13,244 nt of DNA from an uncultured Prevotellaceae bacterium (GTDB lineage Bacteria > Bacteroidota > Bacteroidia > Bacteroidales > Bacteroidaceae): positions 1-13,244 of the forward strand of contig CAMYYX010000038.1 of the NCBI GenBank assembly GCA_947303695.1. The letters run 5' to 3'. The translations under genes and the position numbers were made by a program. Below, one piece after another: positions 6,083 through 13,244 of this stretch (its first letter is position 1; each line of letters begins with the position of its first letter). Under the pieces are notes generated by a model that saw only the letters and a list, made by a program, of their open reading frames with translations, was not told the origin of the DNA and did not search any database.

Positions 6083-7300
6083 ATGAACAAAATCTTTTTT
6101 TACAGTCTGATGCTACTTTCCGCATCACTCGTATTCGTTGCATGTAGCAGCGATAAGGATGACGATGAGAAGATTAACAAGTGGGGTGTCTATAACGATT
6201 CAGAAGCTGGTCAGGCTCCTGCCGTGACTACAAACACAGTAACCATTCCTAATGTCTCAGCTCCCTACCTTGAGGAAGGTTCGAACGGAAACGTCGGAAA
6301 CATCAGTTTCACTGGTATCAAGGGTATCGATGGTAATTATATGATGCTGAAAGGAACCGGTGAAAAGGACCAGAACGTATGGCTGACCATCGATGGTAAG
6401 TCGAAGTCTATTGCTATTGTAAATGCTGATCAGGCAACTCGTGCCAACACGAAGGGTCTAGCCGATATCGTGTTCTTGATCGACAACTCTGGTTCTATGG
6501 ATGAAGAGGCCGATAGTATCGCTACTCAGGTAACAGCATGGTCTAAGATTCTGGCAACAACCGTAGATGCAAAATTTGGCTGTGTAGGCTATGGTGACAA
6601 CGATTACGGAGTTGATGGTGGTATGGACCTCGCAGATGTATCAGTATTATCAGAGTTCCTGAACGACCGCGAATACTACAACTCTGGAACCTATCGTACA
6701 TACGATTTCTTTGGTGAGAAGGGCGATTTCCTGAAAGAGAATGCACTAAACTACGATGGCAAGTACTACAACGGCGGCTACTACGAATGTGGTGGTCTGG
6801 CACTTCACTTCGCCGATGAACTGTTTAGCTTCCGTGAGGGTGCAAACCGCATCTACATCAACTTCACGGACGAACCTAACCAACCGAACACCTATAAGCA
6901 GTGGTCTGTCGAGACACTGAACAGTAACCACGAGCTGTACAACTGGAACGCATCAAAAGGAACAGTTCACACCGTGTATAGCGAGAGCGACACGCTGGAT
7001 TATAAAGGTCCAGAAGGTTGGTACTATATTTATAACGAGCAGTATCCATTCACCGAATACGAGAAACCATGGGCTATGTCTGAGTACACAGGTGGTTCAA
7101 CCATTTTCGCTGACTACAACTTCAAGGGCGTGACCCTGAACGGTCTGGAGGTTACAGCAGCTATCCTCAGCACCTACATCATCCGCTTCAATATCACAGA
7201 TGATTTGCGTAAGGGTACTCACACCATCAAGTTTATCGTGAAAGACTCGAAAGGTAATCAGGCAGTGAAGGAATTCAATAATGTTTCTTTCGACCTGTAA
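6083..7300 (+). CDS. VWA domain-containing lipoprotein, probably surface-exposed
   Basis: A 405-aa lipoprotein of unknown role. The signal peptide ends in a lipobox with the acylated cysteine at C21 (FVACSS). The next residues SSDKDDDE are acidic, as in the lipoprotein export signal that sends Bacteroidetes lipoproteins to the outer face of the outer membrane. Residues about 125-270 form a von Willebrand factor A domain: the strand ADIVFLIDNSGSM holds the metal-binding DxSxS (D134, S136, S138), and FTDEPNQ supplies a later MIDAS aspartate (D263). A Tyr/Gly-rich loop (about 198-235) interrupts the domain. The C terminus (about 355-405; RFNITDDLRKGTHTIKFIVKD) looks like an Ig-like beta domain. 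VWA domains usually bind ligands through a divalent metal, so adhesion or complex assembly is plausible but unproved. The gene is monocistronic, with its own promoter and a strong terminator, beside two sensor kinases. Confidence 0.85.
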   Translation: MNKIFFYSLMLLSASLVFVACSSDKDDDEKINKWGVYNDSEAGQAPAVTTNTVTIPNVSAPYLEEGSNGNVGNISFTGIKGIDGNYMMLKGTGEKDQNVWLTIDGKSKSIAIVNADQATRANTKGLADIVFLIDNSGSMDEEADSIATQVTAWSKILATTVDAKFGCVGYGDNDYGVDGGMDLADVSVLSEFLNDREYYNSGTYRTYDFFGEKGDFLKENALNYDGKYYNGGYYECGGLALHFADELFSFREGANRIYINFTDEPNQPNTYKQWSVETLNSNHELYNWNASKGTVHTVYSESDTLDYKGPEGWYYIYNEQYPFTEYEKPWAMSEYTGGSTIFADYNFKGVTLNGLEVTAAILSTYIIRFNITDDLRKGTHTIKFIVKDSKGNQAVKEFNNVSFDL

Positions 7301-7327
7301 GCCAAACTATTCGTTGAAATGAAAAAT

Positions 7328-7359
7328 AAGGATGTATCTGGTCGGATACATCCTTTTTT
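7328..7359. terminator. Strong bidirectional terminator between the VWA gene and the first kinase
   Basis: AAGGATGTATC (7328-7338) is the exact complement of GATACATCCTT (7345-7355) with a six-base loop. A run of six T closes the plus side at 7354-7359, and CCTTATTTTTC lies on the minus side. It can stop both convergent transcripts. Confidence 0.9.
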
Positions 7360-7391
7360 CTTTACGCTCAGCCTGTAAGTCAACTGTAATT

Positions 7392-8699
7392 CTATTCTTG
7401 GGTATTTGGTATCTGGAAGATGAATCGTGCACCATTCTTATAGGTTGTATCGAGCTTTACAACACCATTGAGTTTTGATGCTATCATTCGACAGATGCTG
7501 AGTCCGAGTCCTGTACCTTGAGCAAAAGCATTGAGTTTAGTGAATCGCTCGAAGATCTCTTCTGCCTTATCTTCCGGAACACCTTCGCCTGTATCGGCAA
7601 CAGAATAGGTGACAAATCCCGGTTGTTCTTTCACTGAACAATGAATATGGATTTCACCCTCTTTTGTATGCTTACATGCGTTGGTGATATAATTCACCAA
7701 TACCTGCTGCACACGATGAACGTCTGTCATAATCTCAAAGTCGTCATCCACTTCTGTAGTGAAGTACATCCGAACACCAGCAGGGACTCTCAGTTCAGCA
7801 GTCTTCATAGCAGCTTCCACAGGGGCATTACACTTTGCCATAGCAAGGACGACACGATAGTTTCCACTTTCGACATCAGACAGATTAAGAATATCATCGA
7901 CGAGCATGGTCAGCATGTTGGAGTTTGTCATGATATATTCCCCATACTTGGCTTTTTCCTCTTCTGAGATGACCCCATCAGGCAAAGCTAACAATTGGGA
8001 GAAACCGACAATCGCATTCAGTGGCGTACGGATTTCGTGGCTCATGTTTTGCACAAACATCGTTTTCATATCACTTACTGTCTGCAAACTGCGATTATGT
8101 GATACGGCAGTATAAATAATAGATACCAACAATCCCATAATCATCAAGAAGAAAAGTGTGAGCACGACTTGACTGCTTTCCGAACGGTCTTTCTGCAATT
8201 TCATCTGACGTTCTTTCATCACATCGGACTTGTCAATTGCATCAAATACAGTTTTCTCAAACATACTGAAAGCATCCTGAGCCTCTATCACCTTATTCTG
8301 CAGAACCAGCGTGTTCGCTATTTTATCATACGCATCGAACAACTGTATAGGATAACCATTCTTTTGCGCTATTTCCGCCTGCTGGCGTGCAGCATCAATG
8401 GCTTGATCTTGAAAGTCGCGCTTGAGATAGATAGAAGCAAGAATCTTATAATAGTAGAGTTTAGCCAATGGAGAACCCTGTGCATCAGCCTCTTGACGTA
8501 GCAGCTCGGCATAATACATACATGAATCGTTGTTCAGGTTATTGATTGCCTTAATAAACTGTTCGTATCCAGGATCTCCCTCTTTCAGGAATTGAGAAGG
8601 GCGATTATTGTTCTTATCCTGGGCAAACATAAGTATCGGCAGTGCTGCTAACAGAATCAGCACGAAACAACATATAATAGTATGTTTTCTACCCAACAT
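7392..8699 (-). CDS. Sensor histidine kinase with short periplasmic domain (paralogue 1)
   Basis: Inner-membrane sensor kinase of 435 aa. A signal peptide or first membrane helix covers residues 1-26 (ending MFAQ). A helical, possibly TPR-like periplasmic region runs from 27 to about 175, with a second membrane helix at about 177-197. The kinase core follows: H-box NMSHEIRTPLNA with H221 as phospho-acceptor, N-box NYITNACKHT at 336-345, G1 motif VADTGEG at 367-373, F-box IFERFTKLNAF around 382-392 and G2 GTGLGL at 395-400. There is no HAMP, PAS or receiver domain, and no response regulator lies within the window. It is divergent from and clearly paralogous to the kinase at 8887-10869: MYFTTEVDDD, EGEIHIHCS and GTGLGLSICR are identical in both. 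The ligand is unknown. The promoter lies at 8741-8772, with a leader of about 35 nt. Confidence 0.93.
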   Translation of the reverse strand: MLGRKHTIICCFVLILLAALPILMFAQDKNNNRPSQFLKEGDPGYEQFIKAINNLNNDSCMYYAELLRQEADAQGSPLAKLYYYKILASIYLKRDFQDQAIDAARQQAEIAQKNGYPIQLFDAYDKIANTLVLQNKVIEAQDAFSMFEKTVFDAIDKSDVMKERQMKLQKDRSESSQVVLTLFFLMIMGLLVSIIYTAVSHNRSLQTVSDMKTMFVQNMSHEIRTPLNAIVGFSQLLALPDGVISEEEKAKYGEYIMTNSNMLTMLVDDILNLSDVESGNYRVVLAMAKCNAPVEAAMKTAELRVPAGVRMYFTTEVDDDFEIMTDVHRVQQVLVNYITNACKHTKEGEIHIHCSVKEQPGFVTYSVADTGEGVPEDKAEEIFERFTKLNAFAQGTGLGLSICRMIASKLNGVVKLDTTYKNGARFIFQIPNTQE

Positions 8700-8740
8700 A
8701 TTTTATGACGCTCTTTTTATTCTCATTTGATTAGTATCTG

Positions 8741-8772
8741 CAAAAATAGTTCTTTTTATCTAATGAAACGAA
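8741..8772 (-). promoter_or_regulatory. Promoter of the first kinase gene with ATTAGATAAAAA element
   Basis: On the minus strand TATTTTTG (8748-8741) matches TAnnTTTG, with TTCG 20 bp upstream (8772-8769) as an imperfect -33. Within the spacer lies ATTAGATAAAAA (8764-8753), which is repeated exactly in front of the divergent kinase gene. The weak -33 plus a shared spacer element suggests control by a regulator. Confidence 0.5.
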
Positions 8773-8835
8773 TAAATACGCAAAAAAAGTGATTTTTTCT
8801 GCAAAAAATATATAGTTTTTCCCAATAATTGGCCT

Positions 8836-8863
8836 ATTAGATAAAAAAAAAGGTGTAAATTTG
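8836..8863 (+). promoter_or_regulatory. Promoter of the second kinase gene with ATTAGATAAAAA element
   Basis: TAAATTTG at 8856-8863 is a perfect -7 element with no TTTG at the proper upstream distance. ATTAGATAAAAA at 8836-8847 is identical to the element in the opposing promoter and in the same orientation relative to transcription. Transcription should start near 8870, downstream of the first ATG at 8866. Confidence 0.5.
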
Positions 8864-8886
8864 CAATGACAAAAGAAAATGCGCCT

Positions 8887-10869
8887 ATGAACCGCATATT
8901 ATGTCTTGCTATTATTTTTCTCTCAGCATTTGCTTTGGCGCCGGACTTATCGGCTCAAACAAATCAAGACGAAGAGGACGCTAGCAAGCAAGCAGAATAT
9001 CTGAGACGACTTGAATCCATCCAAAGCGATGAAGAGCGGATGGACTCACTATATTATTGGTGCAGACTCACACTGAATTCAACATGCGAACTGACTCTAT
9101 TGAGGAAAATGTATGTGTTGGCAGAAGCAAATTACAACGATACATATCTTCTTCATAGTCTGCGCAACATCATGCGATGCCAATACAATCTTGACTATCC
9201 AACGGATTCATTGTTGGATTCCTACCAAAAGATTGCCTCACTGAATATGTATTCACAGGAATATCTCCGTGTTCTTGCTGATGCAAAAAGTTACCTGGCA
9301 TACCAATATATCTATGAGGGTGACTTCATGAAAGTGTTCGAATTAGCAAATGAGATGCTGAGAGATTTTGCGAGTGTGGATGATTACGGATTGATGAAAG
9401 CTAACGAAATCTTAAGCCATTCGTACTCGGAGATTTTCCAAGATAAAAAGGCATTGTATTATGCAAAAAAGGCGTTAGAGATTAGTAAGAATATCGGTGA
9501 CGACTACTCAGAAGCATTGTATCTCTGCCTTGCCGTTTGCAGTTTTCTCAACAACCTGAACCAACATGAGGATATGATGACATACACGGAGGAATTGGGT
9601 CAGTTGATTGAAAAAGAAACGGCAAGGAAAACGAAACACGAATTGGACTATTATCGGTCGATGCAGCATGCCTATGCCATCAATTACTATATCAGTAAAA
9701 ACGATTTGGAAGGCGCACGCACTGAGGTACAAGAAACCAAAAAGTATGACAACACAGAGCTAGACGAAACAGACACGCAGCTCCGCAACATGATGATAGC
9801 ACGTTATTATTCGGCTGTCAACAAGCCAGAGACGGCATGGTCATATATCAGCGAATTGGACTCTATTGCACCATTACTCTATCTGCAGGAGCAGGCAAAA
9901 GTGCTCCACCTTTTAGGGAGGAATGCTGAAGCATACGAATGGGAATGTTACATCGCTCAACGCATTTCCTGGGCATTCGAGACGACTTACGCCAAGGAGT
10001 TGACGGAGATGGAAACTCGTCTGAAATTGTTCAACTTGCAAGAGGACAAGAACCGTCTTCTCTTATGGTCGATCATCATCGGTAGCATCGCAGCACTGAT
10101 TATCATCGGGCTGGTCATTTATATGTACTTGCGCCAAAAGAAGAACACGAAGAGATTCGCAAATGCGAACAACACACAGAAGGTATTCCTTCAAAACATG
10201 AGCCATGAGTTGCGCACCCCACTCAATGCTATATGTGGATTCTCACAGCTACTGACAGATAAACAGTCGCGCGAATTGCTCAGCGAAGAAGAGATTCATC
10301 AGTATGGAGATATCATTCGTGGTAACACCGACATGTTGTCGACATTAGTGAACGATATCCTCGATGCTAGCGACATGGAAAGTGGAAAATATCATATATT
10401 CCTCAACGACTGCCGTCCGAACGAAATTTGTCAAAAGGCTATGCAAACGGTCTCTTACCGTTGTCCGGAGAATGTGAAGATGTACTTCACAACAGAGGTA
10501 GATGACGATTATACCATGTATTCGGATGCTCAACGTGTACAACAAATCATCATCAATTACCTCACCAATGCCATGAAACACACGTCGGAAGGTGAGATAC
10601 ACATCCACTGTTCGACGACCGAACACATTGGCTTGGTAACACTAAGCGTTGCAGATACGGGCGTCGGGGTACCACCAGAGAAAGCAGAGGTTATCTTCGG
10701 ACGCTTTGAAAAGTTGAACGTGTTCCATGAGGGTACAGGACTCGGACTCTCCATTTGCCGACAATTGGCAACACTTTTAGGTGGAGAGGTAAAGTTGGAC
10801 ACAAATTATACTGGCGGAGCAAGGTTCCTTTGCATATTACCGAGGAAATCACCAGAACAACAGAAATGA
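8887..10869 (+). CDS. Sensor histidine kinase with long TPR-like periplasmic domain (paralogue 2)
   Basis: Inner-membrane sensor kinase of 660 aa. The start at 8887 is preferred over the in-frame ATG at 8866: the -7 element ends at 8863, so transcription should begin after 8866, and MNRILCLAIIFLSAFALA makes a clean signal peptide cleaved near SAQ (about 24). Residues 25-390 are a helical, TPR-like periplasmic region (repeat-like stretches such as KALYYAKKALEISKNIGD). One membrane helix spans about 391-415. The kinase core has H-box NMSHELRTPLNA (H440), N-box NYLTNAMKHT (557-566), G1 VADTG (588-592) and G2 GTGLGL (616-621). There is no receiver or DNA-binding domain. The kinase half closely matches the divergent paralogue while the sensor half is more than twice as long, so the two probably sense different cues and may address one response regulator encoded elsewhere. 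Confidence 0.93.
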   Translation: MNRILCLAIIFLSAFALAPDLSAQTNQDEEDASKQAEYLRRLESIQSDEERMDSLYYWCRLTLNSTCELTLLRKMYVLAEANYNDTYLLHSLRNIMRCQYNLDYPTDSLLDSYQKIASLNMYSQEYLRVLADAKSYLAYQYIYEGDFMKVFELANEMLRDFASVDDYGLMKANEILSHSYSEIFQDKKALYYAKKALEISKNIGDDYSEALYLCLAVCSFLNNLNQHEDMMTYTEELGQLIEKETARKTKHELDYYRSMQHAYAINYYISKNDLEGARTEVQETKKYDNTELDETDTQLRNMMIARYYSAVNKPETAWSYISELDSIAPLLYLQEQAKVLHLLGRNAEAYEWECYIAQRISWAFETTYAKELTEMETRLKLFNLQEDKNRLLLWSIIIGSIAALIIIGLVIYMYLRQKKNTKRFANANNTQKVFLQNMSHELRTPLNAICGFSQLLTDKQSRELLSEEEIHQYGDIIRGNTDMLSTLVNDILDASDMESGKYHIFLNDCRPNEICQKAMQTVSYRCPENVKMYFTTEVDDDYTMYSDAQRVQQIIINYLTNAMKHTSEGEIHIHCSTTEHIGLVTLSVADTGVGVPPEKAEVIFGRFEKLNVFHEGTGLGLSICRQLATLLGGEVKLDTNYTGGARFLCILPRKSPEQQK

Positions 10870-10880
10870 CAACTCATAAC

Positions 10881-10911
10881 AAAAGGAGCACAAACGTGCT
10901 CCTTTTATTTT
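10881..10911. terminator. Bidirectional terminator after the second kinase
   Basis: AAAAGGAGCAC (10881-10891) pairs perfectly with GTGCTCCTTTT (10896-10906) around AAAC, followed by ATTTT. On the minus strand the same stem is followed by T-rich sequence and can end the DUF456 transcript. Confidence 0.88.
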
Positions 10912-10931
10912 AATGTGCTCCTTTTATTTTA
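10896..10931. repeat. Tandem duplication of the terminator 3' half
   Basis: GTGCTCCTTTTATTTTA occurs at 10896-10912 and again at 10915-10931, so the 3' stem arm and T tract are present twice while the 5' arm is present once. The second copy contains the DUF456 stop codon (10926-10924) and its last codons. Confidence 0.85.
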
Positions 10932-11445
10932 TAAAGTAGTACCAAATGGCATTACCTCCACACATCAGGAGGATGGCTATGCATGTAACAAGCTTGAAAA
11001 CCGTACCTACGACGACAGAGAGCAACGTGTAAGCCGCCACTTTCAGCGAATCTTTCCACTTTTTGGTATTCGTGTATTCTCCTAAGAAAGCACCAACAAA
11101 GGGACCGGCGATGAGTCCTATCGGAGCATAGAACAAACCAACGAACAGACCGAGAGTAGCTCCCCATACTGCCTTCTTACAACCACCCACCTTGTTAGTG
11201 AGCCATCCAGGCACAACAAAATCGAGGACTGTGACCGCTACGACAAACAAAAACATGATAACAGTCAAGACGATGATGACAGGATTGGGGGCAGCAAAGC
11301 AACAAAGCACCAGTCCGACAAAACTGAGTGGAGGACCTGGGAGACCAGGGATAAACGTACCAGCAAAACCAACAGCATTGAGTACGGCAGCAATGATAAA
11401 CAGCAAATCCGGGGTTGCCATGTTGAAGATATCGGGAAATGACAT
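10924..11445 (-). CDS. DUF456 family membrane protein
   Basis: A hydrophobic inner-membrane protein of 173 aa that fits DUF456 (function unknown). The features are the GFAGTFIPGLPGPPLSFVGL stretch near residues 26-45, a second membrane segment at about 56-78, the glycine-rich GLFVGLFYAPIGLIAGPFVGAFLGEY stretch at about 99-124, and a last membrane segment at about 136-160. Glycine-zipper-like segments and conserved GLPGP are typical. The ATG at 11445 is used; an internal ATG at 11421 (MATPDLL) would also fit, and no promoter is recognised to choose between them. It follows the DUF4369 gene by 42 nt on the same strand without an evident terminator, so it is probably the last gene of that operon. 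The final codons lie in a duplicated terminator half. Confidence 0.8.
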   Translation of the reverse strand: MSFPDIFNMATPDLLFIIAAVLNAVGFAGTFIPGLPGPPLSFVGLVLCCFAAPNPVIIVLTVIMFLFVVAVTVLDFVVPGWLTNKVGGCKKAVWGATLGLFVGLFYAPIGLIAGPFVGAFLGEYTNTKKWKDSLKVAAYTLLSVVVGTVFKLVTCIAILLMCGGNAIWYYFIK

Positions 11446-11487
11446 ATGTGCGAACTAAAAACTAAGGTTGTACAAAGCCGGAAGACA

Positions 11488-12192
11488 CTAATTGTCCACC
11501 TGATTCATGTAAGTGGCTACCATTTTGTTCTTTTTGAACGAATCGGGTGCCTGCATATAAATCTCATCAATCTGTGGAGTCGTAGTTACAAATCCGTAGT
11601 AATCTCTTGCCTCATAACAAAGGCGCAAGAACCACGTCACTCCTAACACATTATCGTAATTATCTTTTACAAATTGAGTCTCAAGACGATCCACTTCGTT
11701 CTGCAGCCTGAGTTCCTCGGCACCTAACTCCTGAATGATTTCCTGTTGTGTATAACCATCCAGATACATCTTACTCTCACGTTTTGGCAGATCGTCATAC
11801 ATGATTTTCAGCGAATCTCTCTGGGTAAGGAATGCATACAGACGCTCGTTCAACTCTGTTCCCTCTATCTTGACAATATTATCAGCAATACTGATGGTTA
11901 CCCTTCCAGGTTCCAACACCATCGGAAAGTTATCTGTACCCATATAGAGTCGTACCATCATGACAGAATCGAGCGCACCGGTCATATCGAATTTTCCGTG
12001 AAGCACCTCACATGAGTCAATTGCCCTAAAGTCAATATCGCGCGACCCTATCTCGAACTGTTTGATATATGCTACCGTTCCATCTTGAAAGTACTGAGAT
12101 GTTGTGCCTTCAATCACATACTTTTCGGCACACGACACATAGGTCAGTACAACCAATGAGGATACAAATGCGATGTAAAATCTGTTCTTCAT
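11488..12192 (-). CDS. DUF4369-type lipoprotein without a thioredoxin domain
   Basis: A 234-aa predicted lipoprotein. The signal peptide ends at the lipobox YVSC with C21 as the acylated residue. Residues about 25-125 resemble DUF4369, the beta-rich domain found N-terminal to thioredoxin-like domains in Bacteroidetes: YVIEGT at the start, later SVMMVRLYMG, FPMVLEPG, and the closing KIEGTELNERLYAF. The remaining hundred residues are mostly helical and charged, without any CxxC, so the redox domain is absent. C21 is followed by AEKY, not a strongly acidic export signal, so a periplasmic side is likelier than the cell surface; this is inference. It starts 17 nt after the DUF6057 stop and precedes DUF456 by 42 nt, suggesting one transcript. 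Function unknown. Confidence 0.75.
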   Translation of the reverse strand: MKNRFYIAFVSSLVVLTYVSCAEKYVIEGTTSQYFQDGTVAYIKQFEIGSRDIDFRAIDSCEVLHGKFDMTGALDSVMMVRLYMGTDNFPMVLEPGRVTISIADNIVKIEGTELNERLYAFLTQRDSLKIMYDDLPKRESKMYLDGYTQQEIIQELGAEELRLQNEVDRLETQFVKDNYDNVLGVTWFLRLCYEARDYYGFVTTTPQIDEIYMQAPDSFKKNKMVATYMNQVDN

Positions 12193-12209
12193 CTATGTTC
12201 TTTATCTTT

Positions 12210-13217
12210 TTAATTATCTAAATACCACCAGAGAGTGTTACCAAACTGACGTCTCAACATGTTCTTACGAACAAGGTCACTTTCATCGGTCTCTAGGATG
12301 GCACAATAGTCTTTATAGTTGGTCAACATCAACGTATCAACAAACACATTGAGTGAATCCCTGCCAATTGCCTTTGCCTGTAATAACATAGCCTCTCTGT
12401 AAGCCTTAGGAAGGTTCTGTACATTGACAGGCGATGAGATATCATAATAATGCTTAATTGCCTGCATAAAACCTCGCAAATCCTTCTGTAACAACTTTCC
12501 ACAAAGGATGTAATCCGCCAACAATGGATTATGTCGGGTTGAAGGATTCTTTTTCAGCAGATTCATGTAATGATCAAAAGTGGTAACGGAGGCATTTGCC
12601 CATGCCCCCAACGACTCTTGTATATTTTTCGATGTAAAGCGATGTAAACGGGTAACCGTGTCGTCCATCATCAATAGCGACTGCTCTGCATAAGGCTGCG
12701 GATAATCAAAAAGTTTCTCACCCAACAATCCTTGTCGTGCCAATGCATACATACGCATCTCATTCAATCTTGGAGAGGTATTCAAAGACTTCTCTCCTAC
12801 CCTGCTGGCCCCTTCAAAATCATCCTCCAGTAGCAACCGTTCTGCCTTCAGCTCATACATATAGACATCATCAGCGGAAGCGTTTGCTCCACACACTATC
12901 ATCATAAAGAACATAATTGCATAATTTGGCCACAAATATCTTGACAAGTGGTAATCACCGTCATCAATGCTCTCACCTGGTCTACGCTTTTTTATGTACA
13001 GAAAAACGGCAAACAAGATAATCAACAGCGGAAATCCCCATATCCATTGTCCAAACGTAAAATCCTCAATGACTACACGATTAAGACTCGTAAGAATGGT
13101 CAAAAGCAAAAATGAAGGGAAAAACGTAAGGGCATACCAACGACCTATCAACTTCGTTGTTTTCGCAACAAAAAATGTACAGCCAACAAAATTGCAGTAA
13201 TAATCAGTGCTCCCCAT
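12210..13217 (-). CDS. DUF6057 family membrane protein, C-terminal part (5' end apparently frameshifted)
   Basis: The readable frame gives 335 aa with membrane helices at about 27-46, 58-75 and 94-112, then a helical periplasmic region rich in TPR-like pairs (EGASRVGEKSLNTSP, LNEMRMYALARQGLLGEKL) and the family-type ending FGNTLWWYLDN. DUF6057 proteins are usually longer, with several more N-terminal membrane helices. The first 18 or so residues (MGSTDYYCNFVGCTFFVAK) do not look natural. An in-frame TAG lies two codons before this ATG, whereas the neighbouring frame encodes a good membrane helix that would join smoothly. The gene is therefore probably a 3' fragment of a longer gene broken by a one-base shift, or the shift is a sequence error. 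It heads the minus-strand group with DUF4369 and DUF456. Function unknown. Confidence 0.65.
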   Translation of the reverse strand: MGSTDYYCNFVGCTFFVAKTTKLIGRWYALTFFPSFLLLTILTSLNRVVIEDFTFGQWIWGFPLLIILFAVFLYIKKRRPGESIDDGDYHLSRYLWPNYAIMFFMMIVCGANASADDVYMYELKAERLLLEDDFEGASRVGEKSLNTSPRLNEMRMYALARQGLLGEKLFDYPQPYAEQSLLMMDDTVTRLHRFTSKNIQESLGAWANASVTTFDHYMNLLKKNPSTRHNPLLADYILCGKLLQKDLRGFMQAIKHYYDISSPVNVQNLPKAYREAMLLQAKAIGRDSLNVFVDTLMLTNYKDYCAILETDESDLVRKNMLRRQFGNTLWWYLDN

Positions 13218-13244
13218 AACCTAGAATAGGAAGTCTGACCTTCT
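13148..13244 (-). pseudogene. Upstream reading frame of the DUF6057 gene, cut by the window edge and a frame shift
   Basis: Reading the minus strand from 13243, the frame gives SRLWGALIITAILLAVHF then LLRKQRS and a TGA at 13150-13148. The hydrophobic helix plus basic anchor LLRK is what one expects just before TTKLIGRWYALTFF in the other frame. Re-reading one base at the T run (minus strand, 13175-13170) or the A run (13163-13160) joins the two frames. This is probably the same gene as the downstream entry. Confidence 0.5.

Noticed and set aside
13157..13176. Programmed -1 frameshifting in the DUF6057 gene
   Set aside because: The T TTT TTG heptamer is in the right phase, but no stimulatory stem-loop is evident and a simple indel explains the data equally well; kept only as an alternative.

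Overview
The window looks like chromosome from a Bacteroidales bacterium, most likely Prevotella or a close relative. The support is a RecA of the Bacteroidetes type, several -7 elements of the Bacteroidetes form TAnnTTTG (often with TTTG about 19-20 bp upstream), little use of Shine-Dalgarno sequences, lipoproteins with short lipoboxes, and gene families largely confined to this phylum (DUF4369, DUF6057, hybrid-free histidine kinases with TPR-like sensor regions). No tRNA, rRNA, CRISPR array, transposase or phage gene was seen.

Layout. 1-353 is non-coding: a C/G-rich palindrome, a terminator-like hairpin and the promoter of the first gene. 354-1940 (+) is a GC-rich FAD-dependent dehydrogenase of the COG2509 type, whose 3' end lies in a tandem repeat. 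1941-2272 is an unusually long, repeat-rich leader in front of recA (2273-3292, +). A bidirectional terminator separates recA from a translationally coupled minus-strand pair: a secreted alpha/beta-hydrolase (esterase, 4011-4859) and MTA/SAH nucleosidase (3334-4014). The esterase and a ROK-family sugar kinase (4929-5879, +) are divergent and share one 36-bp stretch that carries both promoters face to face. Next is a probably surface-exposed VWA-domain lipoprotein (6083-7300, +) with its own promoter and a strong terminator.

Two paralogous membrane histidine kinases follow in divergent orientation (7392-8699, - and 8887-10869, +). They have different sensor halves and near-matching kinase halves, no response regulator beside them, and the same 12-bp element in both promoters. 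A terminator with a duplicated 3' half separates the second kinase from a minus-strand, probably co-transcribed trio: a DUF6057 membrane protein, a DUF4369 lipoprotein and a DUF456 membrane protein (13217 down to 10924). The DUF6057 gene appears to carry a -1 frame disruption close to the window edge.

Working together: the left half is housekeeping (recombination, nucleoside salvage, sugar phosphorylation, ester hydrolysis). The right half is envelope-oriented (surface lipoprotein, two sensor kinases, a small membrane/lipoprotein operon). No complete new system is evident. The best leads are the paired kinases with a common promoter element, the shared esterase/kinase promoter, the repeat-flanked recA leader and the broken DUF6057 frame.
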